NCBI RefSeq assembly: GCF_000485595.1
Contig: NW_014577743.1
Span: forward strand, 94,864-131,875
From: Priapulus caudatus
Lineage: Eukaryota; Priapulida; Priapulimorpha; Priapulimorphida; Priapulidae
Reading direction: 5' to 3'
Length of the DNA: 37,012 nt
Both the position numbers and the translations under genes were made by a program. The notes beneath the pieces were generated by a model that worked only from the letters and a program-made list of their open reading frames with translations, was not told where the DNA came from and did not search any database. This document shows positions 22,931 through 34,822 of this stretch, one piece after another. Numbering within the stretch: the stretch's first letter is position 1; every line of letters begins with the position of its first letter.

Positions 22931-23683
22931 ATGGCTGAGGACGTGGGTAAGAAGCTCGACAATGCTCCGCGGCCGCCTCAGCATCTGAACCTGTTCGCTT
23001 TCAAGGCGGAGCCATCGTCGCATCACCACGGCGACGAGCGCGCCGCGCTCGAGGTGTTCATCCCGGAGTGCGTGGACGCGGCGCACGGCGCGCACACGTG
23101 GCCGTCCGCGCCCGTGCTCGCGCAGTACGTGTGGCAGCGGCGCCGCGAGATGCCCAACAAGAGCGTGCTCGAGCTCGGCGCGGGCACGGCGCTCGCCGGC
23201 GTCGTCGCCGCCAAGTGCGGCGCTCACGTCGCGTTCAGCGACGACGCGCACGCGCCCGCGTGCCTCGACAGCAGCCGCCGCAGCTGCGAGGTGAACGGCG
23301 TCACCGACGCCGAGTTCATCGCGATCACGTGGGGGCGCTTCACGCGCGATCTCGTCGCGCTGCAGCGGCTCGACTTCATCATGGCGTCGGACTGCTTCTA
23401 CGACGCGCGCGACTATGAGGACATCGTCGTCACCGTGTCGTTCCTGCTCGACAAGAACCCCGGCGCAAAGTTCTGGTGCGCGTACCAGGAGCGCGGCGCG
23501 GACGAGTCGATCGAGGAGCTGCTGCAGCGCTGGGAGATGAAGGGCACCGAGATCCCGCTTGCGTCGTTCCACGCCGACTCGACGAGCGTCGCCGCGTCGC
23601 ATCTGCCCGGCAGGCACACGATCCGCATGCTCGAGATTACGAAAATGTCGCCGTACACGTTCGTCGCCGGCTGCGTGTGCTGA
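22931..23683 (+). CDS. METTL23: Methyltransferase-like protein 23
   Basis: Class I S-adenosylmethionine-dependent methyltransferase of the MTF16 family. Vertebrate METTL23 is nuclear and has been linked to asymmetric methylation of histone H3 Arg17 and to human intellectual disability. From the ATG at 22931 (purine at -3, G at +4) the protein has 250 residues and ends at TGA 23681-23683. It shows the family's TWPSAPVLAQY (56-66), SAM-binding motif I VLELGAGTALAG (79-90), CGAHVAFSDD (96-105) and MASDCFYDARDYEDI after the core, then LPGRHTIRML near the C-terminus. It is longer than the 190-residue human protein at the N-terminus, as in many invertebrate homologues. The exon is strongly GC-rich with GC-ending codons, unlike the other genes here. 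Long open frames on the opposite strand are by-products of this composition. Confidence 0.93.
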   Translation: MAEDVGKKLDNAPRPPQHLNLFAFKAEPSSHHHGDERAALEVFIPECVDAAHGAHTWPSAPVLAQYVWQRRREMPNKSVLELGAGTALAGVVAAKCGAHVAFSDDAHAPACLDSSRRSCEVNGVTDAEFIAITWGRFTRDLVALQRLDFIMASDCFYDARDYEDIVVTVSFLLDKNPGAKFWCAYQERGADESIEELLQRWEMKGTEIPLASFHADSTSVAASHLPGRHTIRMLEITKMSPYTFVAGCVC

Positions 23684-23708
23684 GCGCGCGTGGGGAGCCG
23701 CGCGTCTT

Positions 23709-24040
23709 GAGTGAGGGAGGTAGAGTGCGAGGGAGCGTGTTTCGAGTGAGGGAGGTAGAGTGCGCGAGGGAGCGCGTCTCGAGTGAGAGAGGTAGAGTGC
23801 GCGAGGGAGCGTGTCTCGAGTGAGGGAGGTAGAGCGCGCGAGGGAGCGTGTCTCGAGTGAGGGAGGTAGAGTGCGCGAGGGAGCGTGTCTCGAGTGAGGG
23901 AGGTAGAGTGCGCGAGGGAGCATGTCTCGAGTGAGGGAGGTAGAGTGCGCGAGGGAGCATGTCTCGAGTGAGGGAGGTAGAGTGCGCGAGGGAGCGTGTC
24001 TCGAGTGAGGGAGTTAGAGTGCGCGAGGAAGCGTATCTCC
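23709..24040. repeat. 37-bp minisatellite behind METTL23
   Basis: Nine head-to-tail copies of a 37-bp unit beginning GAGTGAGGGAGGTAGAGTGC start at 23709, 23744, 23781, 23818, 23855, 23892, 23929, 23966 and 24003. The first copy is 35 bp and the last diverges. The array begins 25 bp after the METTL23 stop, so it is probably in the 3' untranslated region, and passes into GA-rich sequence. Confidence 0.95.
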
Positions 24041-24069
24041 AGAGAGAGAGATTGAGAGTGTGTCAGGAT

Positions 24070-24115
24070 TGTGTAGTGAGAGAGAGAGAGAGAGAGAGTT
24101 AGAGAGAGAGATGGA
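24070..24115. repeat. (GA)n-rich stretch
   Basis: GA dinucleotides continuing the purine-rich character of the preceding minisatellite. Confidence 0.85.
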
Positions 24116-26510
24116 AAGATGAAGATTGTGTCTGGATGACTTATCAAAAAAGAGAGGGTGTGCCAGAATCATGTCTTCTGAGAGAGGGTGTGTTTGGATT
24201 GTGTCTCAGAACGGCATGTCAAGATGAGGTCTCGTGAGAGAGTGTCAGATATGTGTCTCACGAGACATTCTTTCATGATCGCATCTCGTGTGGGAGTGAC
24301 TTGCGCAAAGACGCTGCAATTTCAGTCCGAAGTCGACAGACCGATACCGATTGTGATGTGCGCGTGTTTGTAATCCGTCGGCACGTGATGAAGAGTGAGT
24401 GCTTATATATTAGTTGTACTGTGATCTTACAATAATAATGCGTGTGGAATGAAGCATGTTGGTCGCGTGTGCGTGGTGGCATGTGACTTCTGGTGCATTC
24501 CTGCGTTGTTATTACTGTTTATATCTATGCATCATATTTGTATAGCATACACTGTATCTGGATTATTGTAATTGTTGCAGTTAACAGATGTGTATAGTAG
24601 AGGGAGTATATGTCCACTATATGATGTTACACCGTTTTGCAAAGACGGCAAATATTCTAATTGTTGAGATGAGGGTGCGTGTTCGTATGAATTGCATTGT
24701 TAGCAACCACTCGGAGGAGGACGACTCTTGCGAGAATTCTATATCCTCTAAAGATAGGTATTTTCTGGAAAACAAGCTCAAGCCTACTGCTTAGCAATCA
24801 TACATAGTATCTAACGGAGGTATTTACAATGAAAAGGTGGTTTTCCTTCAGATGAACTATCAAGTTAAGTCATTTGTCATTCATTACGAGTCTAAAGGAC
24901 ATTTTCGTTTCGTGATCAAACATTGTAGGATCGATCGCACGTTTGATGGAAATTTATGCTTAAAAGACACCACTAGCTGCCAACGCCCAGCGGCCAGCAT
25001 TCTTCATGGGAAAACTACTTGCTTTCAACAACAAGTGGGGGTGACGAAAAAAGTCGAAGGCGAGGTAGCTGCTGCAGAAATTATCTCCTTTGCAAAAGAA
25101 AGAAAAGAATGGCAAGAATGGCCAGCCATTCGAATTTATGAAGTGAAACCATGACTATTATGTAAATATGCATCACTGCATGTAGGTTGTAGTAACTAAA
25201 GGTTGTGCAAACATGATATGCACAAGAAATGGACATGTATCACTTCAGCTGCTAGACTTAGTGGCACTATTCGACCCTATTCTTGAAATTTTGCAATTTG
25301 CTATTTTTCAAATAGAAAGCAATGACCTTGAGGTATATATAGCCAGTCATGATACTTCTCATCTGTGGAAGCAAGTGTACTGGTCGGTTGATCGTAACAG
25401 GCAATCTTAATTAGTTGGGTGCATAACATGTTTCAACCAGAAATCGTACGCTGTTATATTGTCTACATTCAACATCAAACGAGTGAGAGCAAACGATGTT
25501 ACCATTGTAGGTCCTCAAACGTTGTTGATAGAAGTTTCTGTTACACAGGCGAAACCACATTCAGACGATGTTCCTGTTATGTTCCCCTTATAGAATGTCA
25601 CATTTTACTGTAGGTTATGTTATTCGCTGTAGGCTATCGACATATGCATTGCTGAAAACACGGGTAAAGTGAAGATATATCCTATGTTTGAGGAAGAGGT
25701 AATGAACGGTTTGTGCGTGATTGATAAATTAATTATTTCTTCTTGAACAACGTGTTGGTGGTTGGCGGCTTATTTCTGTGAGCTGGTCAGAGGTTAAGTA
25801 TTGATGTTGCTTTTATTCTATATAGTTGATCTATACATATTAAAGGCTTTATAAAAATAGCCTATTGTGACAACTTGGAGTGTTCGTAAAACCTTGTAAT
25901 GGATAATTCGAGATATAGTTTTACATGTAACAGAGAGAGGGGGAGAAGGGAGGGAGGAGAAATAATTTACAGCAAGCATAAAGGATGCAAATCATGACAG
26001 TAGTAAATGTAAAAGTAGCTATAGTATATATTTAAGCGCTATATGAATAATTTTTAAACATTAAAAGTATATAAAAAAAAGGCGAATGTTGTTATCTTAT
26101 GATGCATGCATGTTTGATATTTTGCATCTGTTATGTAATGCAAATAATGCTGTTTATTCTTCTTTTTTCGTACACGCACGTGCACACAAATATCGCCTGC
26201 ATGAACGTCATAGGAATGTGCTCCCCAATATACAGTGTGTTTACGCGCAAGCACGCGTTCGCGCACGCTTCAACTCGTATTTATATCGTATGGGTTTTGG
26301 AATAAAAGCGGCCAACCACCTGCTGTAGGGGACCATACTGTTCTTTCTATGCATGCAAACATTCACATTTGATTTTTGTTTTTACATGTATAGTACGTAT
26401 ATCCCAAAATAAACATTACTTTATTGAGATTATATGTTTGAAATAACAGGCGCAGAACCGCATAATAAGGGTAAGGGTCCCCGTTCACCAGGGTCCCCGA
26501 GTCCCGATAT

Positions 26511-26533
26511 GCACGCACGCACGCACGCACGCA
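26511..26533. repeat. (GCAC)n microsatellite
   Basis: Nearly six GCAC units in tandem. Confidence 0.9.
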
Positions 26534-27154
26534 GATGATAGGGTCTATTATATCTACTCAATTGTCATTGTTAATTGTCATTGTCACGATTTGTTATTAT
26601 ATTTACCCCTGATATATAATTATATCAGGAGTATGAATCTTATTATATGATGAGTATTATCTCATATTATTATTAAATGATGAGTATTATCTCTATTATC
26701 CACTCCTGATTATATATATATAAATATATATAAATATATAACTTATAAGAATTTCATTGACATTTTTTTTCTACATTAACGATTGCTACACATACACACG
26801 TATCTTCACAGACTTTAATTTGTACTAGGCATATATGGTTGCTTTACAGAAAAACAGCGCCGTGACAGCGATCAACGTAATTATTTTCTAGTAAATATCG
26901 TAAACTCTGCGAGCGTATACGATATTCATCGCTACTCCTAGCCTAACAGACACGTTGCCATGCATGCAGCTCAACTATCGTGGTAGGCTTAGCTCGCCGT
27001 GACTTGCATATCATTTCTGCGTGAATTCATATAGGCTGCGTCCATGCAATATATATGGAGTGCCCCCCCCCCCCCGGGTACGACAAATGCGTGGCGCCAT
27101 TTTGGTGGAAAGATTGGATCTAAGCAGAATAGCTAACACAGGCGAATCGATAAT

Positions 27155-27225
27155 GATAAATATTGTATGGAGGAGTGAATCGGCATAACTGTTATGCTGA
27201 TTCACTCCTCCATACAATATTTATC
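27155..27225. repeat. Near-perfect 71-bp palindrome
   Basis: Arms of 35 bp (27155-27189 and 27191-27225, starting GATAAATATTGTATGGAGG) are inverse complements with a single mismatch and only one base between them. Further out, GTGGCGCCA-type words occur on both sides (about 27090 and 27245), so it may be the centre of a larger foldback element. Confidence 0.9.
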
Positions 27226-27380
27226 ATCGCATGATCTGCCCCGTGGCGCCACTCACTGTGCTACGCGGCTTTTATTCATCGGGTAGCATATGTGAGGTTG
27301 GGTCCAGCTTCATGTATATTTCAACATACATTGATTGGTGCATGATACTCATAAGATTCAACGTGCCGTCTGTGTGCTGC

Positions 27381-27568
27381 TAGATGCAGCGACGGACGAT
27401 CTGTTCTCATCGTGTTGTCGATGGTAGTGGCACACGACATAATTACCAGTAGGCCTACCTGTCACGCAATCGGTCAAATCGGAATCCGTTCATTATTGCA
27501 ATTCCGTCGTCTAACATGTGGACACCTGCTGTTGCTGCTTCTGTTACTGATAGTGCCGGTAGTTTTGG

Positions 27569-27604
<36 letters not shown>

Positions 27605-27902
27605 GGCTGCCGCTGCTGCATCACTGCGTGGTGCAAACGTGCCCCGCTGCTGCCAAGTGGCGTTGCGATCGATCGAGGCTTCAGCTAGAGCTAGTGGCCA
27701 AACAATAATACTCTTGCCAACACCCGCATCATCGGTACACTCCCTCGCGTCACGCGTGTGTGTCCTTCCACGGCGCAGGCGATAACGTATGCGTTCGCCA
27801 GTTCTTTCGAAGACGACGTGCCAGCGACATGAGAGTGTCGTAGACTCGGCGTAGTTTGAATAGACAAAATAACGCGCGAATAGTATTTAACTACGGTCGG
27901 GC
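27381..27902 (+). promoter_or_regulatory. Putative promoter/5' leader of the CA8-like gene
   Basis: This ~500 bp stretch is richer in G+C and CpG than its surroundings and leads to the first coding exon. It carries an interrupted CTG repeat (27571-27619). A five-codon upstream frame ATG AGA GTG TCG TAG lies at 27829-27843 if this part is transcribed. No TATA box or start site could be fixed. Confidence 0.4.
27571..27619. repeat. (CTG)n repeat
   Basis: Eleven uninterrupted CTG units (27571-27603) followed by CGG/CCG-interrupted units. It lies about 300 bp before the CA8-like start codon. Confidence 0.95.
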
Positions 27903-28307
27903 ATGGGGGACGAGACGAAAAAACCGACGAGCGGCGACGATGAAGATTGGAACTACACGGGACCGAATGGTAAATATAATCGGGTTCATTAGTTCGAATG
28001 CACGCTAGGAGCAGCAGTTCAAGGTGACTGGGTTAGAATTGTGGCTAGGTTTTTGGATGATGCGTTGCAGTTACGTAATAATTGTGATGATAAAGAAAAA
28101 GATGAGGATAATAGTATTTACGAATGGAAACCTGTTCCACCTGACCATGTTGGTAAGGGTCAATGTAACTGCTCTTGCTCTTGCTAGTGCTGTTGTTCAC
28201 ACAGCAGTCGTGCGCGCCGTCCTTTTATTGATGTGGATGTTGTCGTGGCATAAGAACCGCAGTGTTGTTGCCTGGATGAGGGAGGGGAGAGAACGAAAGA
28301 AAAAAGG

Positions 28308-28387
<80 letters not shown>

Positions 28388-28464
28388 AAGACGAGAAGAG
28401 AAGCGAGAGGATGAGAGACGAGGAGAGGAGAGACAGACCGACGATGAGAGACCGATGACGAGAG

Positions 28465-28516
<52 letters not shown>

Positions 28517-30882
28517 TTGCTGCGCGGAAGGAGATATGAGGTTCAGTTTTGTTCGCGTAACGGAAATCATTGTCACATTCTAGATGGGAAATGATGAATA
28601 AAATATTACTCGTTATGATTGATACTCGGAATTTTGTTTACCGGGGATTTCACATAAAAACATATATATAGACGTAAGGTAAATATTTTCTACGAGTTAG
28701 ATTTAAATTTAAGGTGTAGACCGCCATTCATTGAGATTAACATAGTTACTGTCGTATTGGACGGCCGTTCTAACCTGTCGTGTTCCTGCATCTGCGGGAC
28801 TATTAGTGCAGCATCACTAACCACGGCAGCGACGGCGGGGGCGGCACGAAGCGATGGTACTTCCCGCACATGACGCGTTTCCATCTTCGAGTCGCGAATC
28901 GATTTTCCTGCCTCTGCGAATATATCGTCCCCTCGTACAGTGCAGTCACTACACGCAGTAACGGTAATACGTCGGTATATAGGCATTCTGCTGCTGCGTG
29001 CTCTCCTCTGTAAGCTGCGATATGATCAATATGTGCAGACAAAGCACATATCAGCAGCAAATGTGCAGGCAAAGCGTTGTCTATTGCGTACAAAGTGCAA
29101 GTCATGTGTTTGATAACCCGCACGTGTATTAGACCTACTTCGCGTGTTGGTGAAATAATACTGCGCCATTGTTCATGGCTTCCATTTAATGATTTGCTCG
29201 TTAGCTTGCACTTGCTAATCTCGGATGGACCACGTGCGCGCACGCGCGTGTGCTTGTTCGTGCGTCTGTGTGTCCGTGCGCGCGCGTCGGTGCCCCATGT
29301 GTACGTTACACCTATGGTTACACCGAAAATTAATACATATTGTCGTTCTACAGTTATACATCTGCACAGCTCTGGTCGAATCCATCGATTCCATGGTCGA
29401 ATCCATGTCTTTTACGAAATATACACTCTACAAATCAAATTTAATAAGAGATTGTGTGATTAGATACGAAGAGAGATGTTCATAGAGATTTGAATCCTCT
29501 TTAGAGCCGTAGCCTGACCAATGTTATACTTGGTGAGGCGGAGGTACGGGACTCAACTGAGCAATGTAGGGTGAATACTTTTATGGAAATTGAAAGCGTT
29601 ATTTCTTCTATGCCATTAATTGATTACATTCATTTTAGCATTAACCCTGGGGAGCCCAAGTGTTTTAACTTACAGGAAAATTATATAACCTTGGTTAATA
29701 AAGCATTAGGATGCCTGTAAAGCAAATAAATCAGTTTTTCAGCAATTTGGCCTTTTTGACCTACTTTTCTAATATGGGTCAGACGTTGACCCGCTGGGAT
29801 ATTGTGACATCAATCAATATAAAGTCGACATAAATAAAAAATAAATAAAAATAAAAAAAAATAAAAAAATAAGTAGACAGAAAAAAATCGCAATGTAAAT
29901 TCAATATAACTTGGCTTTATTGTTTTTATCAGATATAAAAATGCATAAACTGCGTCTACACTAGCCATTGCCTTAGTAAAAACGGCCAATTGTCTTGGTA
30001 GTCAACGGCGACGACGTCCGAGGCCCAATTCCCTGTATATTAATATAGGCATAACGCGAAACTCAGGGCGTGATGCTGCGAGAAAAGTGAATATTATCAG
30101 GAGTTAATAATGATAAATGAATAATAATGACAAATGACAAATAATAAAATACGTGTGCTTGTCTTTATTAACCCCTGATATCATATATCTGATTTTACCA
30201 TGCACACGTGCTGGCAGCCCGCCCGGCTCCACTTTGACCGTATAAAAACGGCAGAAGAAAATTATCTTAGCAGTCAACGGCGACCGACGTCCGAGGCCCA
30301 ATTCCCTGTATATGAATATAATTATTATTATATATTGCTCCAAAATCTAGTATATATTGCTGCCACGAGGGATGGTTCTTGCTCTTAGTAAAAAGTATTG
30401 CTGTAATCATATACGTAGCAATTCGTAGTAATTTCGTACAATGGCCACAGACACCCAATTCTGTGCACCCATATCAAAAATTGAAGTTTTACGTTTTAGT
30501 TGGCAAGGTAAGAGCTTGTGCGTATAACCAATTTATTACGCGTGAACAATTAAAACATTACAATAATGTAGACACGAAGCACGTGCATTGAAATTCCTGG
30601 AATATTTTTTGAAAACTATTCGGCTCGATTCAGCAGTACCAACGTTCTAAAATAAAAACTGCCTGCGTAGACTTGTTACGTGACTAAAACACTCACTGTA
30701 GTTTGTGAATATTTAATTTTGTATGCAGACTGGCAAAGTAATTTGGATGCACTGCTCTCGGTAATTTACTTAGCATAAAAAATAAAAACGAGACAAAAAA
30801 TTGCGAAAACTCGGTATTTGAAATAGCACACACGCACACACGCACGCACACGTAGGATGTACGCAGAAATACATAGCTCTTC

Positions 30883-30954
<72 letters not shown>

Positions 30955-32244
30955 CTCTCTCTCTCTTTTTCTTCTTCTCTCATTCTCTCCCTCTGGCTCT
31001 CCCCTTTTTTCTCCTATCTCTCTCGTACTCTCCCTTTCGTTCGATGGCACGCTCTTTCTCTCGCACTCTTTTTCAAATTTTTCTCTTTTTCAATATTCTG
31101 AAACAAAGCTGCTAAAACAAATAGCTTTGTGTCTCTCGTCTAAATCCAATTCATATTTCAAAACTCGCTGATAATCGGTTCATTAATTTTCACGGACCTT
31201 TTATTTATTCAATCGATAACTCATGAAGATGTTATAACAGTCATAGCAGTTATAACAGTTACAGGTAAATCTCTATCCAAACAAACAAACTGAGCAGATA
31301 TTCAAGTTATCAAGCCATTAGTTAATTAACATATCATGCTCAACTAATTATAATGAGGGAAATAGCTATATCTAAGCATTTACATTAATTATGGAAGGAA
31401 ACAAAAAATACACTTTATATATAGCTCATTTGTTTTGGAATACGCATATGCGACTAATCTTGACACACCCGTACAATTTATCTGGTGAACGAAACAGCAC
31501 CGCACCTGTCGCTACACTCGACGCTAGTATAGGCAAGGAATGAACCCAGTGAAATAAAATCACGGGATGTAATTTTATCAGAGTACGTGTAGAACGGAAA
31601 TCGGCAATGCCAAAAGATTAAGTCGGCGCTAGACAACAAAAAGTTTTAAAGTTATATAACAGTACTTGAAATAGTGACATTGTGGTATTTCTGGTAATAT
31701 ACAAACGCAACTGTATATAAAATAATATTAACTATATGTTATTATCATATCAAATAGCATTGTGTACAATAAATTATATAAAGAATACTTATACAACATG
31801 CAGTAGCGATGTATTTCCTATATCTAGAACACTCAGATGATCATTAGCATAAGCGATCCATTCACGCCAACAGATGCCAGCAACAGACCGCACGACTAAA
31901 ATGTTATTCTTATTTTATATTATTATGTAGAATATATATAGGCACATTATGTTTTATATAATTATTATATGTAGAATCTTAGTTTTCTATCTTTCTTTTC
32001 ACAGCAAGCATCATGTGGCCTCTTCACTATCCAGACGCTGGAGGCGAGAAACAGTCTCCTATCAATCTGGTCTCCATGGACGCCATACACGACGCGTCAC
32101 TGGAGCAGACGCCGTTACAATTCCACTATGAGGCAGACGGAGACTGGGAGCTGTGCAACGGCGGAAATCTGCTTAATGTGACTTACAAGGCTGCTTCTGG
32201 AGGTGCGTGTGAGGGTAGGCACGGCGATACTGGTGCAGGGGTGA

Positions 32245-32279
<35 letters not shown>

Positions 32280-34691
32280 GTGGACGTGCGTGTAGTTGTG
32301 GGTGTGGGGTTGGCATGGGTGTATAGAGGTGCTGGAATAACTAGCGGTCGGTTCTATGTATACGATTTTCGCGCGCTCTTAATTGCGCGTGATTTCATTG
32401 TAAGACGCGGTCGCGATCTGACAGTAGCGGCCGTTCCTTTCTCACCCCGCCATTTTAGTAACGATTATTGCCTTTTCAGTTTTGAAAATTAGCTGATGAG
32501 TCGCGCAACGTCTTGCAAGAGCAACGGTTTCATTTCGAGCGCCAATGGTGTACATTTGTACTTTTCATTCGGAGCTTGACCGAATCAACGATCACAGTGT
32601 TGAATGAGCGCACGATGTATGGCACATCAAAGTCTAATTGGTTGTTGTATTCACGCTACTTTGTGTCTGACAACTATTCGTGAGCGGTGTAAAGAAGTTG
32701 AGGCTGTTGTATGAAATTGAACTAATTAGGCGCGTTCACACTGGCGGGAATTAGCGGGATGCAAATCTCGGTTTTTGCATCGCGATCGAAATACCGAGAT
32801 TTTTACAAGTGTGAACGCAAAAATCTCACTAAGTATCGCGATCAGCATCGCGCTGCAAATCGCACTTTTGACTGCGATTATTTGGGAATTAGCGCGATTA
32901 TTTGCACCGCGGCGTGTGTGTGAACGCTCGCGCAAATAATCCCGGTATTTTCTATCCCATCATTCCAAGCGATCGTATCAACATCCGGTAGTGAGCATGC
33001 GCAGTTCGATTAATAGAATTATCCCGCTCGGCGATTAGCGAGATATTTCCGCCTGTGTGAACAACGACACAATTATCTCGGTATTTCTATCGCGATTAGC
33101 ATCGCGGTTTTTCTTGTGTGTGAACACGCCTATTGTAAACATGTATTTATATTATATAGATCAGTGGTTGTGGTTACTAAAATCCGGCATTATAGTTACA
33201 TGACTTATTTTTGCAGATGTAATGATATTCCATTATAGTGTGATGCTCAGACGGTCTGGTAGCCGAAGGTATACTCATATCGTATATACGGCTGAGCCTA
33301 TATATATAGCTTAAATTATTCAAATCACGCAGAATCTATATATATCGAGTTCTGATGAAACGCTCTCTATGGAACAAAAGGTGTCATAGGAGCGAACGTT
33401 TATCACACAACGATACGATATGGAAAATTTCGAGTTAATTTGTAATTTATGAAGACGCTGCACAATTTTCGTTTCAGATAGTTACTTCAGTGGCGGTGTA
33501 CCAAACAGCGACTATAAACCAGGTAAGCGGATCTCGGACGCGCGTCTAATTAATGCAGCTTTAGCGTGGCGAAAATATCTCGGCCGTGAGAAGAACATCT
33601 GTTGGAGAGATGTGCAGCATGCATGCAGCACGATAAGAGAAATGGAAACGAGATCAGACATGCGCACGAAGAAGCATTTCTACGTACCGTCCTCTGGTGA
33701 ACCATTTAGCGCCGTAAATAACCGATAGTTACCGTTCGAATGCCACTACACAACTACAATACAATCGGTCACAACCCAGTTGGTTGCTTTTATGGATGCT
33801 AATGGTCTGCTAAGTCATGGATGCGCGCACGCGTGTGTGTGCGCGCGTGCGTGCGTGATGAGTGCGATAGTTCTAGAAGCTGCGACCCGAACCAATTACA
33901 CATTGCGTAGAAGTAAGGCAATGATTGCTTTCGATGGTAAAAGAATCGTACCGCTCATAAAACTGCTAGATGCTGATATGACCCAACTCGATTTAATTCC
34001 CACCAATCCGAGATTGCCTTGTTACAGCAGGCAGGGCTATTAGGCGTATCCCTGGTCTTTTAATGCCTAAATTCGACCAGGAACCAGTAGGTGGCGCATG
34101 CAGCGTGTCAGTTTGCTGTGTGCATAGAAATAGATGTATACCTCCTGTGTTGGTATGTATCTATTTCTATGGTTGCATGTATCAACGCGGATACCGCTAC
34201 CGGAGTGTATGAAGCCGTAGATTACGTGAGTCCTACGGTTCTATACGCTCTGCACCCAGCTTTCAAATAAGAGTCGAGTAAACATAATTACCATTTACCA
34301 GCATTGAGCGGCGGGCCACTTCCAAATGGACACGAGTTTACACTGGCCGATCTCAGGATGCACTGGGGCAAAGATGGTTCAAAGGGATCGGAGCACACCG
34401 TCAACGGAAAAGCCTTTCCGATGGAGGTACAGCACGTGCGTGTGTGCGCGTGTCCGTGCTCATGTGCATGTGCTGGTGCGTGCATGCACGCGTGCGTGTG
34501 TATATATGTAAACTTTCTGAATCAGTGTCCTGAGCACCTGCGGCCGCATATGAGCTCGAGAACATAAATTCTTTTGCAAGTAGAGCCAGAGGGGGTGAAA
34601 ACTTGAGTCCGCTTACCTAACCGCAAGATTGATGCGGATAATAACTGCGGTTAAGCACTGTAACAACAACAACAACAACAACAACAACAAT

Positions 34692-34729
<38 letters not shown>

Positions 34730-34791
34730 TAATAATAATAACTTCTGGTCAACCCAGAAGCCATTGGCTAATGCTGTGATCCACTTTGGAG

Positions 34792-34822
<31 letters not shown>

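Larger units (their letters stand above)
24116..27380. other. Intergenic region between METTL23 and the CA8-like gene
   Basis: No gene was recognised. The first ~200 bp repeat words such as GTGTCTC and CGAGAC loosely related to the minisatellite. The open frame with ATG at 24852 (about 100 codons, ending 25154) has no recognisable domain. An AATAAA at 26301-26306 is the first clear poly(A) hexamer downstream of METTL23 but is 2.6 kb away. A palindrome CCTGATATATAATTATATCAGG-like lies at 26608-26629, followed by a duplicated ATGATGAGTATTATCTC word (26649-26695). Confidence 0.5.
27970..32004 (+). other. First intron of the CA8-like gene, 4.0 kb
   Basis: No nested gene is certain. It holds GA and CT microsatellites, an A-rich AAAT-type stretch (29835-29875), and a ~60-bp direct repeat (about 29980-30047 and 30243-30315). 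On the minus strand 28775-28955 reads open with a protein-like peptide containing [20 protein letters not shown] and a possible donor (CAG/GTTAGA) at 28775/28774. Its family is unknown and it may be chance. Confidence 0.5.

Noticed and set aside
22922-24147. Long minus-strand open frames (333 and 244 codons) behind and opposite METTL23
   Set aside because: They arise from the GC-rich METTL23 exon and the 37-bp minisatellite, whose reverse strand encodes a Ser/Thr/Leu/Arg-rich repeat. There is no domain, and the plus strand holds the real gene.
24852-25154. About 100-codon plus-strand frame in the METTL23-CA8 interval
   Set aside because: Composition is not impossible for a protein, but there is no motif, no splice context and no similarity that I can recall. 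It was not kept as a gene.
27516-27785. Poly-alanine protein upstream of the CA8-like gene
   Set aside because: The alanine run is the CTG repeat read in another frame; it has no start of its own and lies in the probable 5' leader.
29370-29520. tRNA-like words such as GGTCGAATCC
   Set aside because: No cloverleaf could be drawn around them; the words are part of a short local duplication.
30693-31171. Arg/Glu-rich and Ser/Leu-rich frames around 30700-31170
   Set aside because: They are translations of the (CT)n/(GA)n microsatellite.
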